64,000 bases of DNA from DATBGS01 sp036557885 (GCA_036557885.1 DATBGS010000059.1:62001-126000); one strand, 5' to 3'. Shown: positions 7,804 through 16,463, counted from the first letter of the stretch. The notes: a model not told the origin generated them from the letters alone. A program made the numbers and translations.

Positions 7804-10626
7804 GTGAACAATCTGGAGGGAAAGGGCTTTGCTGATCTGCTGCAACGCTTTCGGAAACGCGCCCGGCTCACACAACAGGCGCTGGCCGAGCGGTTGGGGG
7901 CGCATCGCACCACCGTGAGTTTCTGGGAGCGCGGGGAATACGTCCCAGAAACCCTGACGATGGTGCTGGAACTCGCGCGAGTTTTGCAGCTCTCGGAGGC
8001 CGAACAACGGCTGCTGGTAGAGGCGCGCTTCGGCACGGCGTCTATCCTGCCATTCTCGAACCTGCCAGAGCAAACCCCCTATTTCACCGGGCGCGACTCC
8101 GTGCTCCAGATGCTGCATGACGCCCTGGCAGCAGGTGAACAGGTGGCGCTGAGTCAGGCGCATGCCCTCAGTGGGTTGGGGGGCATTGGTAAGACGCAGA
8201 CAGCCCTGGCCTACGCCTCTCGCTACCGGACGCACTATCACGACATTCTCTGGGCGCTCGCTGATACGCGAGAATCACTGATGGCCTCCTATATGAGCTT
8301 CGCCGAACATCTGCGCCTGGAGGTGCGGGCCGAGTATGAGCAACAGAAAGTAGTCGAGGCAGTCAAGCGGTGGATGCGCGAGCACAAAGGATGGCTGCTC
8401 ATCCTGGACAACATCGAGGATTTGGGACTGGCGCGCGAGTTTGTGCCCACACCGCGCCAGGGGGCGGTACTCTTGACCACTCGCCGCACCGAAACCACCC
8501 CGTTGGCTCGCCCGCTCCCGCTCGACGCGCTGCCAGAGGAAGAGGGTATACTCTTCTTGCTTCGGCGCAGTGGGCTTTTACCATTGGAAGCCTCTCTGGA
8601 GGCTGCCACACCTGCCCAGCAGGAAACAGCCAGAGTGGTCGTACAGGCGCTCGGTGGGTTGCCGTTGGCGCTAGATCAGGCCGGAGCGTATATCGCTGAA
8701 ACGCGATGCCGTTTGTCCGACTACCTGGACCTCCTCCAGCAGGAACGAGTGGGACTGCTTGCGCGGCGAGGCACCGTGCCCAGCGAACACCCGGAGTCGG
8801 TAGCCACGACGTTGGCCCTGGCCTTCGAGCGCGTACAGCAGCAGAGCGAGGTGGCTGGTGAACTACTCAAGCCCTGTGCCTACCTGGCTCCAGACGCCAT
8901 ACCCCTGGACGTGCTGAGGATGGGAGCAGCCGAACTCGGACCAGTGCTGACACCCGTCCTCGCCCAGCCGTTGGCCTGTAACGCTGCCCTGGAAACCTTG
9001 CAAGCCTATTCGCTGGTGCGCCGCGATGCAGAGCAGGGCACACTCTCGCTGCACCGACTGGTGCAGGCGGTGCAGCAGGCAGCACTGCCCAAAGAGGAGC
9101 AACGCCGCTGGGCCGAGCGGACGGTACGCCTGGTGAGTGCTGCCTTTCCGACTGCGAAAGCCGAAACCTGGGAGCGCTGCCAGCAACTCCTGCCGCATGC
9201 GCTGGTCTGCGCAGAACACATCGGGTGCTGGAAGCTCGCCTTCCCCGAAGCTGCGTCCCTGCTCCTCCAGATCGGTCGCTACCTGCATCAGCGCGCTCAA
9301 TATCGTGGGGCCTTGCCGCTGCTCCAGCAAGCGCTGGAGCTTTACGAGCAAGTATACGGCTCAGAGCATCCCGACGTGGCGAGGAGCCTGAACCATCTGG
9401 CGGACCTTTACCTGGCTCAAGGGGAGTATGAGCAGGCGCTGCCGCTTTTCGAGCGCGCGTTGATGATCAGAGAACGGGCATTAGGGCCGCACCATCTTGA
9501 CGTGGCAACTACTCTGAATGATCTGGCAGACCTCCACCGCGAGCAGGGGCGGTATGCACAAGCGTTGTCCCTTGCCGAGCGAGCGCTGGCAATCCGCGAG
9601 CAGGCACTGGGAGCGCATCATCCCGACGTGGCCTCCAGCTTGAACACTTTGGGCGACCTCTACTCCCATCAAGGTCAGTATGCGCGGGCGCTGCCGCACT
9701 ATCAACGGGCGCTGGCAATCCGCGAGCAGGCGCTGGGGGCTGATCATCTCGACGTGGCGACGACCCTCAATAATCTGGCGAATCTCTACTCCTATCAAGG
9801 TCAGTATGCGCTGGAACTGCCGCTGATGCAGCGAGCGCTGGCGATCTATGAGCAGGCGCTGGGACCAAACCATCTCTACGTAGCAGTAAGTCTGAACAAC
9901 CTGGGCGATCTCTACCGCGAGCAAGGGAAGTATGAGCAGGCGCTGCCGCTGGTGCAGCGGGCGCTGGCGATCTATGAGCAGGCGGTAGGGCTGGACCATC
10001 CCTACGTAGCTGCGAGCCTGGACATCCTGGCCTCACTCTATCAAGCCCAAGGGAAGTATACGGAAGCGTTGTTGCACTACCAGCAATCGCTGGCGATCCG
10101 TGAGCAGGCGCTGGGGCTAGTCCATCCCCAGGTGGCGATTAGTTTAAATTATCTTGCAGGGTTATTTCGGGTCCAGGGCCAGGACAAAGAGGCGCTGCCG
10201 GTCTACCAGCGGGCGCTGGCAATTCGGGAACAGGCGTTAGGACCAGACCACCCCAGGGTGGCAACCACTCTTAATAACATGGCAGACTTTTACCACGCTC
10301 GCGGGCAGAATGAACAGGCCCTCCCACTTGCCCAGCGGGCGCTCACCATCAGAGAGCAGGCACTTGGGCCAGACCATCGGGACGTGGCCGAGAGCTTGAA
10401 CAGCCTGGCGCTCATCTTCCAGGCTCAGGGACAGGAGGCGCAGGCGCTTCCGCTTCTCCAGCGAGCAGTAGCCATCTGGGAGCGCGTCCTACCCGACCAT
10501 CCAGATACTGCTACGAGCCTGAAGCGTCTAGCCGCTCTCTTGCGGAGGCTCGAATTTGCGCAGGAAGCTAGTGAGTTAGAAGGACGCCTGGAAGCTCTTC
10601 ACTCCAGCAGGAACTCTTCCTCCTAG
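7804..10626 (+). CDS. XRE-NB-ARC-TPR signalling regulator
   Basis: The 940-residue protein has an XRE helix-turn-helix (about residues 8-70, with RTTVSFWERGEYVPE), an NB-ARC/STAND ATPase (Walker A GLGGIGKT, Lys130; Walker B near WLLILDNIED) and a C-terminal run of roughly ten 42-residue kinesin-light-chain-type TPRs (about 500-920). I chose GTG 7804 because AAAGGAG lies eight bases upstream; an upstream ATG at 7624 lacks a site and would span the promoter. Such proteins are thought to switch from closed to oligomeric state on ligand binding to the TPRs. Its place behind module A and the paralogue next to module C suggest control of peptide production, which is inference. Confidence 0.85.
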   Translation: MNNLEGKGFADLLQRFRKRARLTQQALAERLGAHRTTVSFWERGEYVPETLTMVLELARVLQLSEAEQRLLVEARFGTASILPFSNLPEQTPYFTGRDSVLQMLHDALAAGEQVALSQAHALSGLGGIGKTQTALAYASRYRTHYHDILWALADTRESLMASYMSFAEHLRLEVRAEYEQQKVVEAVKRWMREHKGWLLILDNIEDLGLAREFVPTPRQGAVLLTTRRTETTPLARPLPLDALPEEEGILFLLRRSGLLPLEASLEAATPAQQETARVVVQALGGLPLALDQAGAYIAETRCRLSDYLDLLQQERVGLLARRGTVPSEHPESVATTLALAFERVQQQSEVAGELLKPCAYLAPDAIPLDVLRMGAAELGPVLTPVLAQPLACNAALETLQAYSLVRRDAEQGTLSLHRLVQAVQQAALPKEEQRRWAERTVRLVSAAFPTAKAETWERCQQLLPHALVCAEHIGCWKLAFPEAASLLLQIGRYLHQRAQYRGALPLLQQALELYEQVYGSEHPDVARSLNHLADLYLAQGEYEQALPLFERALMIRERALGPHHLDVATTLNDLADLHREQGRYAQALSLAERALAIREQALGAHHPDVASSLNTLGDLYSHQGQYARALPHYQRALAIREQALGADHLDVATTLNNLANLYSYQGQYALELPLMQRALAIYEQALGPNHLYVAVSLNNLGDLYREQGKYEQALPLVQRALAIYEQAVGLDHPYVAASLDILASLYQAQGKYTEALLHYQQSLAIREQALGLVHPQVAISLNYLAGLFRVQGQDKEALPVYQRALAIREQALGPDHPRVATTLNNMADFYHARGQNEQALPLAQRALTIREQALGPDHRDVAESLNSLALIFQAQGQEAQALPLLQRAVAIWERVLPDHPDTATSLKRLAALLRRLEFAQEASELEGRLEALHSSRNSSS
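9300..10560 (+). repeat. Tandem 126-base TPR-coding repeats
   Basis: The 3' part of the regulator gene repeats a 126-base (42-codon) unit about ten times. Each unit encodes a variant of ALPLYQRALAIREQALG followed by DHPDVA, a Leu/Asn-rich LNNLA and a YxxQGxYEQ segment. Several neighbouring copies are nearly identical at DNA level, so unit number can change by recombination. Confidence 0.85.
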
Positions 10627-10728
10627 AGCAGCACGTCTGGACAGGGTTCGTGGCCTTTAGCCGTAGTGACTACATAGAATATCCGCCTGAAACAGTGCTG
10701 ACGCGCCTGGCACTCCCGATTCATCGTG

Positions 10729-10989
10729 CTAGCGGTTGAAATGCCTGGCATTGATTTCAATAAACCGCCTCCACTGCTGCGGTACATCGTCCAGTTCAAA
10801 GATCGCCTGCACTGGACAGACAGGGAGGCAGGCCCCGCAGTCAATGCACTCAACGGGGTCAATATAGAGCTGCCTGGCGCCTTCAAAGCCCGGTTCGTCC
10901 TTTTTGGGATGAATACAATCTACCGGGCACGCATCTACACAAGCGGTGTCTTTGTAGCCAAGACAGGGGGCAGTGATGACATAGGCCAT
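10729..10989 (-). CDS. fdxA: Seven-iron ferredoxin (3Fe-4S/4Fe-4S)
   Basis: An 86-residue ferredoxin of the FdxA type. Cys9, Cys17 and Cys58 fit the 3Fe-4S ligands and Cys21, Cys48, Cys51 and Cys54 the 4Fe-4S ligands, with Cys25 in the usual free position. The start at 10989 has AAAGGA six bases upstream; an in-frame upstream ATG at 11043 would run into the preceding gene. It follows the MtrA-like gene by 19 bases on the same strand, so the two are probably one operon. It acts as a cytosolic electron carrier; the redox partner is not evident. Confidence 0.92.
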   Translation of the reverse strand: MAYVITAPCLGYKDTACVDACPVDCIHPKKDEPGFEGARQLYIDPVECIDCGACLPVCPVQAIFELDDVPQQWRRFIEINARHFNR

Positions 10990-11008
10990 ATCGGTTCCTT
11001 TCTGTGGA

Positions 11009-12277
11009 TCACTCGGAATCCGGCTGCTGTTCCTGCTGAACACTGGCAGCCTTACTCTTCACGACTATTTCTTTGGCGTCCACTGCGTCACGCTGCTGCT
11101 GAGTGCCTATCGCGCGCAGCAGTGCCCCTGGCTGGAAATGTTCCGGCTTGCCCATAATGACCTGGGTGTCGCTGCTCCAGCGCACGCGCAGCACATGTGC
11201 TGTGTGTTGGAAGGTGGTGTACGGATCTGCTTCAGATGGCTCGGCAAAGGTGCCCTCCAGCAGATGTTCTTCAGGGATGGCCGTCACTTCGATGGTCACA
11301 TCCACTCGCTGCCCCGGTGGCACGCTGCTAAACTGCTCCCATCCCATCGCGTGCGCGGGGGCAGCCGGGGCGGCGGACTTGTTGGCAGCCTCCGATGCTT
11401 CTGGCGGTGGGTCATCACGACGCAACGGGCGGTCCTGCTCATAGCGCACGCGCACGCCCAGGCGCAGTGCTGACTCCGCTTTGGCAAGCTCGGCGCCCAG
11501 ATACCCGGCATGGCTCAGTTGGGAGATCAGCCCCTCCCGAATCAGCCCCAGCAGCATCGTTTCTGCCGTCCGTCCGCGCATCTCATGGGCCGGGGTGTGG
11601 TCAGGCAAGTAGTGCCGCAGAAGGATGTGCCCCTGGGAGCGGTCCAGCGTAATCACGAAGTAGCCTTTGGGGTCATAGATGAGCGGTTCGCGTTGCCCGC
11701 CTGGATTGAGAGGCGCAAAGCTGGCTTGCAGGGCGGCCCCGCTCAGCGGTGCGCCGTTCTCCTGCCCGCTGACCTCAAACCGCCCAGGGTTGCGCGCGGC
11801 CAGGCCGGAGATGCGTTCGCGCAGCGTGTCCAGGTCACGCTCGCCCACCCAGTCCACCAGTTCCACCTGTCGGCGAAAGGCCGCCACCTGTTGGGGTGTC
11901 ACGCTGCGCAGGACCGGCTCATACCCTTCAGCACCGATGATACGCTGTGACGCATCTACGCCATTCTCCAGCAGCGCCACCAGCGTTTGCCCCTGACGGA
12001 AGAGCCGCGAATCCTTGCCGCACAGCAGGAGAAAACGAATGCTGGGATTGGCCGTGATGTTGAGCACGATATGTTCGATCCCCAGGTTTGCCGTCTGCAC
12101 CTCGCCCACAATGGCAACTCCAGGCAGGAGGGCGAGTGGGGCGAGCAACTCATCGCTCGTCAAGGCGCAGACCGCCACTGGCGCTGTGGGGTCGCCAAGG
12201 CGATAGCTACCAGCAATGATCGGCCAGGAAGCCCGCGTCTGTGGTTGCTGATCCACGTTGGTGTCGTTGGGAGGCAT
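11009..12277 (-). CDS. MtrA-like/DUF4346 protein
   Basis: The 422-residue protein resembles the cobalamin-binding subunit A of methyl-tetrahydromethanopterin:CoM methyltransferase over residues 15-160 (RFLLLCGKDSR, GQTLVALLENGVD, then a W/GERDLDTL stretch). A DUF4346-like segment follows (about 190-260, YDPKGYFVITLDR). The C-terminal 130 residues have an Ala/Pro-rich linker and an OB-like beta region I do not recognise. Bacteria of this group are not methanogens, so the methyltransferase role cannot be assumed; a corrinoid- or folate-linked function is possible. It is cotranscribed with the ferredoxin. Confidence 0.65.
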   Translation of the reverse strand: MPPNDTNVDQQPQTRASWPIIAGSYRLGDPTAPVAVCALTSDELLAPLALLPGVAIVGEVQTANLGIEHIVLNITANPSIRFLLLCGKDSRLFRQGQTLVALLENGVDASQRIIGAEGYEPVLRSVTPQQVAAFRRQVELVDWVGERDLDTLRERISGLAARNPGRFEVSGQENGAPLSGAALQASFAPLNPGGQREPLIYDPKGYFVITLDRSQGHILLRHYLPDHTPAHEMRGRTAETMLLGLIREGLISQLSHAGYLGAELAKAESALRLGVRVRYEQDRPLRRDDPPPEASEAANKSAAPAAPAHAMGWEQFSSVPPGQRVDVTIEVTAIPEEHLLEGTFAEPSEADPYTTFQHTAHVLRVRWSSDTQVIMGKPEHFQPGALLRAIGTQQQRDAVDAKEIVVKSKAASVQQEQQPDSE

Positions 12278-12369
12278 GCCTGTTGTTCCTTTCTGGATTC
12301 ATTATTCAGAACTGACTATAGCGACAATAAAAGCGGCTGGTCTAAGAAAATGCCGAAAAGGATTGGGCG

Positions 12370-13017
12370 CTAGTTGGTGTCAGAGAGGGATGAATGCGCT
12401 GGAAGCGTGTCTGAGTGGCCTGGTTTTCTTTCCCACCCATGCACACGAAGATTAGCGAGGGTACGATCCAGCCAGGCCAGTTCAGCGTCTATGAGACTCA
12501 ACAGATGATCAAACGCGATCCGTTGCAGCGGGCTGTTCCTGGTCTGCTCGTCCAATTCGCTCGCCACCTGCTGACGGCGCAAAGCTGTGCTCTGGCGGCG
12601 TTCTTCAAGCAATGCCAGCGCCTCGGCATGCGGCATCTGCTTCAGAAAGATAATAGCCACATCAACGCCGCTATGTATCGGGTCATACGTGCGCAGCACC
12701 TCGCGCAAGAGTTCCTCAAAACGCTCGCACCCGGCAGAGGTAAGGGAGTAGATCAGTCGCTCGCCGCGCGGCCCACGCGCGCCCGATTCGGTGCGCACGT
12801 GAAGGTAGCCATCAGCGGCCAGACGGTCAAGCAGATAATAGACGTTGCCCTTTTTGAGATCTGTGGAGAGCGCGCCATGCGTTCGTACCATGTTATGGAG
12901 GTCGTAACCGCTCATGGCAAAGGAAAGCGCGCCATGCACTTGCACCATACGGTGCAGGTCTTTTCCACTCATGGGGCCATAGCGGAGCAGGCCGAGCAGC
13001 AGCAGAATCTTATGCAC
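12370..13017 (-). CDS. PadR-family transcriptional regulator with internal duplication
   Basis: The 215-residue protein starts at GTG 13017 with GGGAGG upstream. An N-terminal winged helix (KGNVYYLLDRLAADGYL) and a C-terminal helical dimerisation region identify PadR. Uniquely, a 19-residue segment of the first helices occurs twice in tandem: MSGKDLHRMVQVHGALSFA, then a variant beginning MSGYDLHNMVRTHGALS. The DNA period is 57 bases (12867-12972). The duplication lengthens the region ahead of the recognition helix. Regulated genes are unknown; palindromes upstream suggest autoregulation. Confidence 0.85.
   Translation of the reverse strand: MHKILLLLGLLRYGPMSGKDLHRMVQVHGALSFAMSGYDLHNMVRTHGALSTDLKKGNVYYLLDRLAADGYLHVRTESGARGPRGERLIYSLTSAGCERFEELLREVLRTYDPIHSGVDVAIIFLKQMPHAEALALLEERRQSTALRRQQVASELDEQTRNSPLQRIAFDHLLSLIDAELAWLDRTLANLRVHGWERKPGHSDTLPAHSSLSDTN
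12867..12972 (-). repeat. 57-base tandem duplication inside the padR gene
   Basis: Two diverged copies with a 57-base period, both containing AGCGCGCCATGC and ending CTCAT on the plus strand. The copies remain in frame and add 19 residues to the winged-helix domain. Confidence 0.85.
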
Positions 13018-13084
13018 GCTTCCTCCCAGAGCCAGGCTGGTCGTCCAGAGCGCTGATGAGCGCCTGAGCGCTTACAGCCGCTGT

Positions 13085-13106
13085 AAAAAGTCAGCCCTGA
13101 CTTTTT
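13085..13106. promoter_or_regulatory. Perfect 10-bp inverted repeat upstream of padR
   Basis: AAAAAGTCAG (13085-13094) and CTGACTTTTT (13097-13106) are exact complements with a two-base centre, 68 bases upstream of the padR start. A second imperfect palindrome, CTTGTTTGCAAATCAAG, lies at about 13130-13146. Either may be the PadR operator; the first could also form a hairpin. Confidence 0.5.
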
Positions 13107-13312
13107 CTTTTGAAGAGTCTAGCATAAACTTGTTTGCAAATCAAGCCCGTTGCGGAGGGGCAGGGGTGAAGTTGAGAGAGCAATGCTACTGTCCTGGCTA
13201 CGTTCCCCATCTGAACGAAAATTGCGATATTGAGTACGATGGAGCCAGGGCAGCCTCTGTTGACAAGGACGTCTCCTACGGCTATGCTGAGATGGATTCC
13301 GTGCCATCTTGA

Positions 13313-13495
13313 CGAGCAAGCCTTCGGCTGAGCCGGGTTTTCACGACGTTCGGTAGTTAGTCCACCCTGGAAGGCTGCAAGCCTGGCTGGTTCTTCAGCC
13401 GAGGAGTATTAGGCCGCCCGTTCCAGTGGTGTTGCACGCAACTCCGTAGGGTGGGCGGTTGGTGGCCTGGCGTAGTCAGAGTTATTCGATCAGCT
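13313..13495. other. Hairpin-rich non-coding stretch before the DUF2252 gene
   Basis: The 500-base gap between padR and the next gene contains no convincing ORF. From about 13320 on it carries several short hairpins: AGGC/GCCT near 13371, GGCTG/CAGCC near 13385-13400, CCGCCC pairing with GGGCGG around 13414-13460, and GTTG/CAAC between them. It could be a structured leader RNA or the worn end of an insertion sequence. I recognise no known RNA family. Confidence 0.3.
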
Positions 13496-13520
13496 TGATA
13501 ACCTATTCAGGAGATCACTC

Positions 13521-14897
13521 GTGTATCCAGCGACCTCTTCGGTAGCGAAGGGAACGTCCTCCCTTTCCCCGGCGGAGCGCCGGGCGGCGGGCAAAGCCCT
13601 GCGGAGCCAGGTGCCTCGTTCCAGCCAGGCCCGCTGGTTGCCTGCGCCCAATCGCCCCGACCCCCTCATCATCTTGGAAACCTCTAACCAGTCCCGCCTG
13701 GCCGACCTGGTGCCGATTCGCTATGGACGAATGCTCCTCTCTCCCTTCGCGTATCTCCGAGGAGCCGCCAGCGTCATGGCCCACGATCTTGCCGCAACGC
13801 AGGTGACTGGTCTGATGGTCCAACTTTGTGGAGATGCCCACCTGGGCAACTTTGGCACCTACGCGACCCCAGAGCGTCACCAGGTATTTGATCTGAATGA
13901 TTTCGATGAAACGCTTCCAGGCCCCTGGGAGTGGGACATCAAGCGCTTGGTGGCTAGCGTGGTCGTAGCCGGACGCACGAGAGGGTTCTCAGAAGCCCAA
14001 AACGTCGAGGCAGTCCAGTGGTGTGTCCAGTCGTACCGGCACCACCTGTGGGAGTTCAGTGGTATGCGTTACCTGGAGAGGTGGTACGCTCGGGTCGATG
14101 CCCAAAGCACGCTCCTTCAGGGAGATCTCGACGAGCGTCGCTATCTCACGCGAGCAGCCGAGAAGGCGCGGCAGCGCACCAGTATTCATAGCTTTCCCAA
14201 GCTCACCGAACACGTCCAGGGCCAGTATCGCATCAAAGATGAGCCTCCCTTGATCCGCCATCTCGCAGACGAGGCGGTGGAAAAGCAGGTGCGTAACCTG
14301 GTGGAAGGCTATGGGGCCTCCTTGCCGGAGGAACGAGAGGTGCTGCTGAGCCACTATCACCTGGTTGATCTTGCCCAGAAAGTTGCGGGGGTAGGCAGTG
14401 TCGGCACGCGTTGCTATGTGGCGCTGCTGTTGGGGGACGACCACACCGATCCGCTCTTTTTACAGATCAAGGAAGCGCAGCCTTCCGTCCTCGAGGCTCA
14501 CCTGGCTCCGAGTCGCGCTTCAAGCCCTGCCCAGCGGGTGGTGATGGGGCAGCATCTGATCCAGGGCGCCAGTGACATCTTTCTGGGGTGGGCACAGAGC
14601 GGCGCCCGCTCTTTTTACGTGCGCCAATTACGAGACATGTCCTTGTCGGCACACCTCGAACACCTGCGAGCGCGCGCGTTCCTGACCTATGTGGAACTCT
14701 GTGGGTGGGTGCTGGCGCGGGCGCATGCGCGCTCGGGGGATGCGGTCCAGCTTAGCAGCTATCTGGGCAGGAATGAGGCGTTCGACCAGGCGATGGCGAC
14801 ATTTGCGACGACCTACGCCGATCAGGTCGAACAAGACTACGCTGCCCTGGTGCGTGCGGCGCAGATGGGACGCATTCACGCTGTAGAGGAAGCGTAA
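13521..14897 (+). CDS. DUF2252 family protein
   Basis: The 458-residue protein matches the DUF2252 family throughout: RYGRMLLSPFAYLRGAA, CGDAHLGNFG, FDLNDFDET and WDIKRLVAS in order between residues 70 and 160. These motifs resemble the catalytic and metal-binding loops of kinase-like phosphotransferases (HxGN and D), so a phosphotransferase activity is plausible though unproven for the family. The start is GTG 13521, with CAGGAG seven bases upstream. It stands alone between padR and a TnpB element. Confidence 0.85.
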   Translation: MYPATSSVAKGTSSLSPAERRAAGKALRSQVPRSSQARWLPAPNRPDPLIILETSNQSRLADLVPIRYGRMLLSPFAYLRGAASVMAHDLAATQVTGLMVQLCGDAHLGNFGTYATPERHQVFDLNDFDETLPGPWEWDIKRLVASVVVAGRTRGFSEAQNVEAVQWCVQSYRHHLWEFSGMRYLERWYARVDAQSTLLQGDLDERRYLTRAAEKARQRTSIHSFPKLTEHVQGQYRIKDEPPLIRHLADEAVEKQVRNLVEGYGASLPEEREVLLSHYHLVDLAQKVAGVGSVGTRCYVALLLGDDHTDPLFLQIKEAQPSVLEAHLAPSRASSPAQRVVMGQHLIQGASDIFLGWAQSGARSFYVRQLRDMSLSAHLEHLRARAFLTYVELCGWVLARAHARSGDAVQLSSYLGRNEAFDQAMATFATTYADQVEQDYAALVRAAQMGRIHAVEEA

Positions 14898-15027
14898 TCC
14901 CATCCGGCAGATTCTGGCCGCAGCGCGGAGATGCCACGTAGAGGGTGATAAATAGCTGCCAGAAATAGGGCCATGAAGCCCCCTTTTTGTGGGCAGATAT
15001 ACCCTCTTGTTTCTCGTTACACATTTA

Positions 15028-15050
15028 TCTAATTACGCAGTATAATTAGA
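15028..15050 (+). promoter_or_regulatory. Palindromic operator over a TATAAT box
   Basis: TCTAATTA (15028-15035) and TAATTAGA (15043-15050) are perfect inverted repeats with a seven-base spacer. A consensus -10 box TATAAT lies at 15041-15046 inside the right arm, only seven bases before the next start codon. The upstream -35 is weak (TTACAC at 15017). The site looks like an autoregulatory operator for the small gene that follows. Confidence 0.6.
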
Positions 15051-15052
15051 TT

Positions 15053-15226
15053 ATGGAAGCCACAAACATGCGGGTCAAGCGGCAGACCTTGAAACGCTTA
15101 AAACTCCTGGCCGCTATGCAAGAAGACACGATGATGAACGTGCTCGAACGCCTCGTGGAGGCGGAACTCGCACGCCTGCAAGCCAAGCAGAAAGACGCTC
15201 CCGATGCTGGTGAGACGCGCCTATAA
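15053..15226 (+). CDS. Small ribbon-helix-helix-like protein ahead of tnpB
   Basis: A 57-residue ORF, ATG 15053 to TAA 15226. After a short basic strand (RVKRQTLKRLKLLAAMQ) comes a helix with MNVLERLVEAELARLQ, a pattern resembling CopG/Arc ribbon-helix-helix DNA-binding proteins. It overlaps the first 23 bases of tnpB in another frame, so the two are translationally linked. Assignment rests on this short pattern and on the palindrome at its promoter. A role as repressor of the element's own transcription is inferred. Confidence 0.6.
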   Translation: MEATNMRVKRQTLKRLKLLAAMQEDTMMNVLERLVEAELARLQAKQKDAPDAGETRL

Positions 15227-16463
15227 AACCGAGTTAGACCTCAACAACGAGCAAATCACGGCTTGCAAGCAACATGCTGGGGCAGCACGGTTTGCTTACA
15301 ATTGGGGACTGGCACGTCGGCAAGAGGTCTACCAGCAGACAGGTAAAAGCGTGTGGGCGATGGAACTGCATCGGGAACTGAATGCCCGCAAGAAAAGCGA
15401 CCTGGCTTGGCTCTACCAGGTGTCCAAGTGCGCACCGCAAGAGGGACTGCGCAACCTGGACAACGCCTTTCGCCACTTTTTTCGGCGCTGCCAGTTAAAG
15501 AAGGAAGGCAAGCTCAAGGGCAAAGCGGGCTTTCCCCAGTTCAAGAGCAAGAAGAAGGGACTGGGCAGCTTCCGACTCGCTGGCTCGATTGTGATCTTCC
15601 CCAAAGCCATCCAACTCCCACGCTTGGGGCGGCTGCGCTTGAAAGAAAAGGACTACTTGCCAACCCAGGGCGTCACGGTGCTTTCGGCCACTGTCTCGGA
15701 AGAGGCGGGGCATTGGTACATTTCTGTGCAGGTGGCAGAGGAGCGGGAAGCGCCAATCAACACGGGGCCAGTTGTAGGCGTTGATTTGGGCCTCAAGGCG
15801 CTTGCCACGCTCTCGGATGGGACGGTCATCCCCAACCCGCGCCACTTGAAGCAGAAGCTCAAAAAGCTCAAGCGCTTGCATCGGCGCGTCTCTCGCCGCA
15901 AGGAGGGCGGCAAGAACCGGAAGAAAGCGGTGCAGCAACTCAGAAAACAGTACCGCAAGATACGCCACCAACGCCAAAACACTCTTCATCAGGTGACAAG
16001 CAGGCTGGCGAAAACCAAGTCAGTCATCGTGTTAGAACACCTGAACGTGGCTGGGATGCGGAAAAATCATCACCTGGCACAAGCGATTGGAGACGTGGGC
16101 TGGTATGAGTTCCGGCGGCAACTTACCTACAAAGCCGCCTGGTATGGGTGTCGCATCATCCTGGCAGATCGTTGGATGGCCTCTTCCAAGACGTGTTCCT
16201 CCTGTGGCTGGGTAGATGAAACCTTGCAGCTTTCAAACCGGACCTTTCATTGCCAGCAGTGCGGATTGGTGCTGGACCGGGACTTGAATGCCGCCCTCAA
16301 TTTAGCGAAGTTGGCCGAGAGTTCCTCGGACACACAAAACGCCTGTGGAGCCGCTGGCTCTGGCACGACGCGCAAGCCTCGTGTGAAACCAGCGGCGAAA
16401 GCCGGGAAACCGAAAGAAGCAGGAACTAAACACGCTTTGTCCCCTCGTGGAACAAAACGGTAA
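15204..16463 (+). CDS. tnpB: TnpB, RNA-guided nuclease of an IS200/IS605-type element
   Basis: The 419-residue protein has the complete TnpB layout: N-terminal helix-turn-helix/wedge region, RuvC-I Asp194 (GVDLGLKA), RuvC-II Glu278 (IVLEHLNVAGM), a zinc ribbon with Cys331, Cys334, Cys350 and Cys353, and RuvC-III Asp360 (DRDLNAALNLA). All catalytic residues are present, so it is probably active. The C-terminal tail (GSGTTRKPRVKPA) is typical. No Y1 transposase TnpA is nearby, so the element would depend on one elsewhere. In this family the guide omegaRNA usually overlaps the 3' end of the gene. Confidence 0.93.
   Translation: MLVRRAYKTELDLNNEQITACKQHAGAARFAYNWGLARRQEVYQQTGKSVWAMELHRELNARKKSDLAWLYQVSKCAPQEGLRNLDNAFRHFFRRCQLKKEGKLKGKAGFPQFKSKKKGLGSFRLAGSIVIFPKAIQLPRLGRLRLKEKDYLPTQGVTVLSATVSEEAGHWYISVQVAEEREAPINTGPVVGVDLGLKALATLSDGTVIPNPRHLKQKLKKLKRLHRRVSRRKEGGKNRKKAVQQLRKQYRKIRHQRQNTLHQVTSRLAKTKSVIVLEHLNVAGMRKNHHLAQAIGDVGWYEFRRQLTYKAAWYGCRIILADRWMASSKTCSSCGWVDETLQLSNRTFHCQQCGLVLDRDLNAALNLAKLAESSSDTQNACGAAGSGTTRKPRVKPAAKAGKPKEAGTKHALSPRGTKR

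Noticed and set aside
9300..10560. 126-base repeats considered as a satellite or CRISPR-like array
   Set aside because: They are in frame and encode a regular TPR pattern inside a long gene.
13130..13312. 60-codon plus-strand ORF between padR and the DUF2252 gene
   Set aside because: No family match and no clear ribosome site; it overlaps the probable padR regulatory region.
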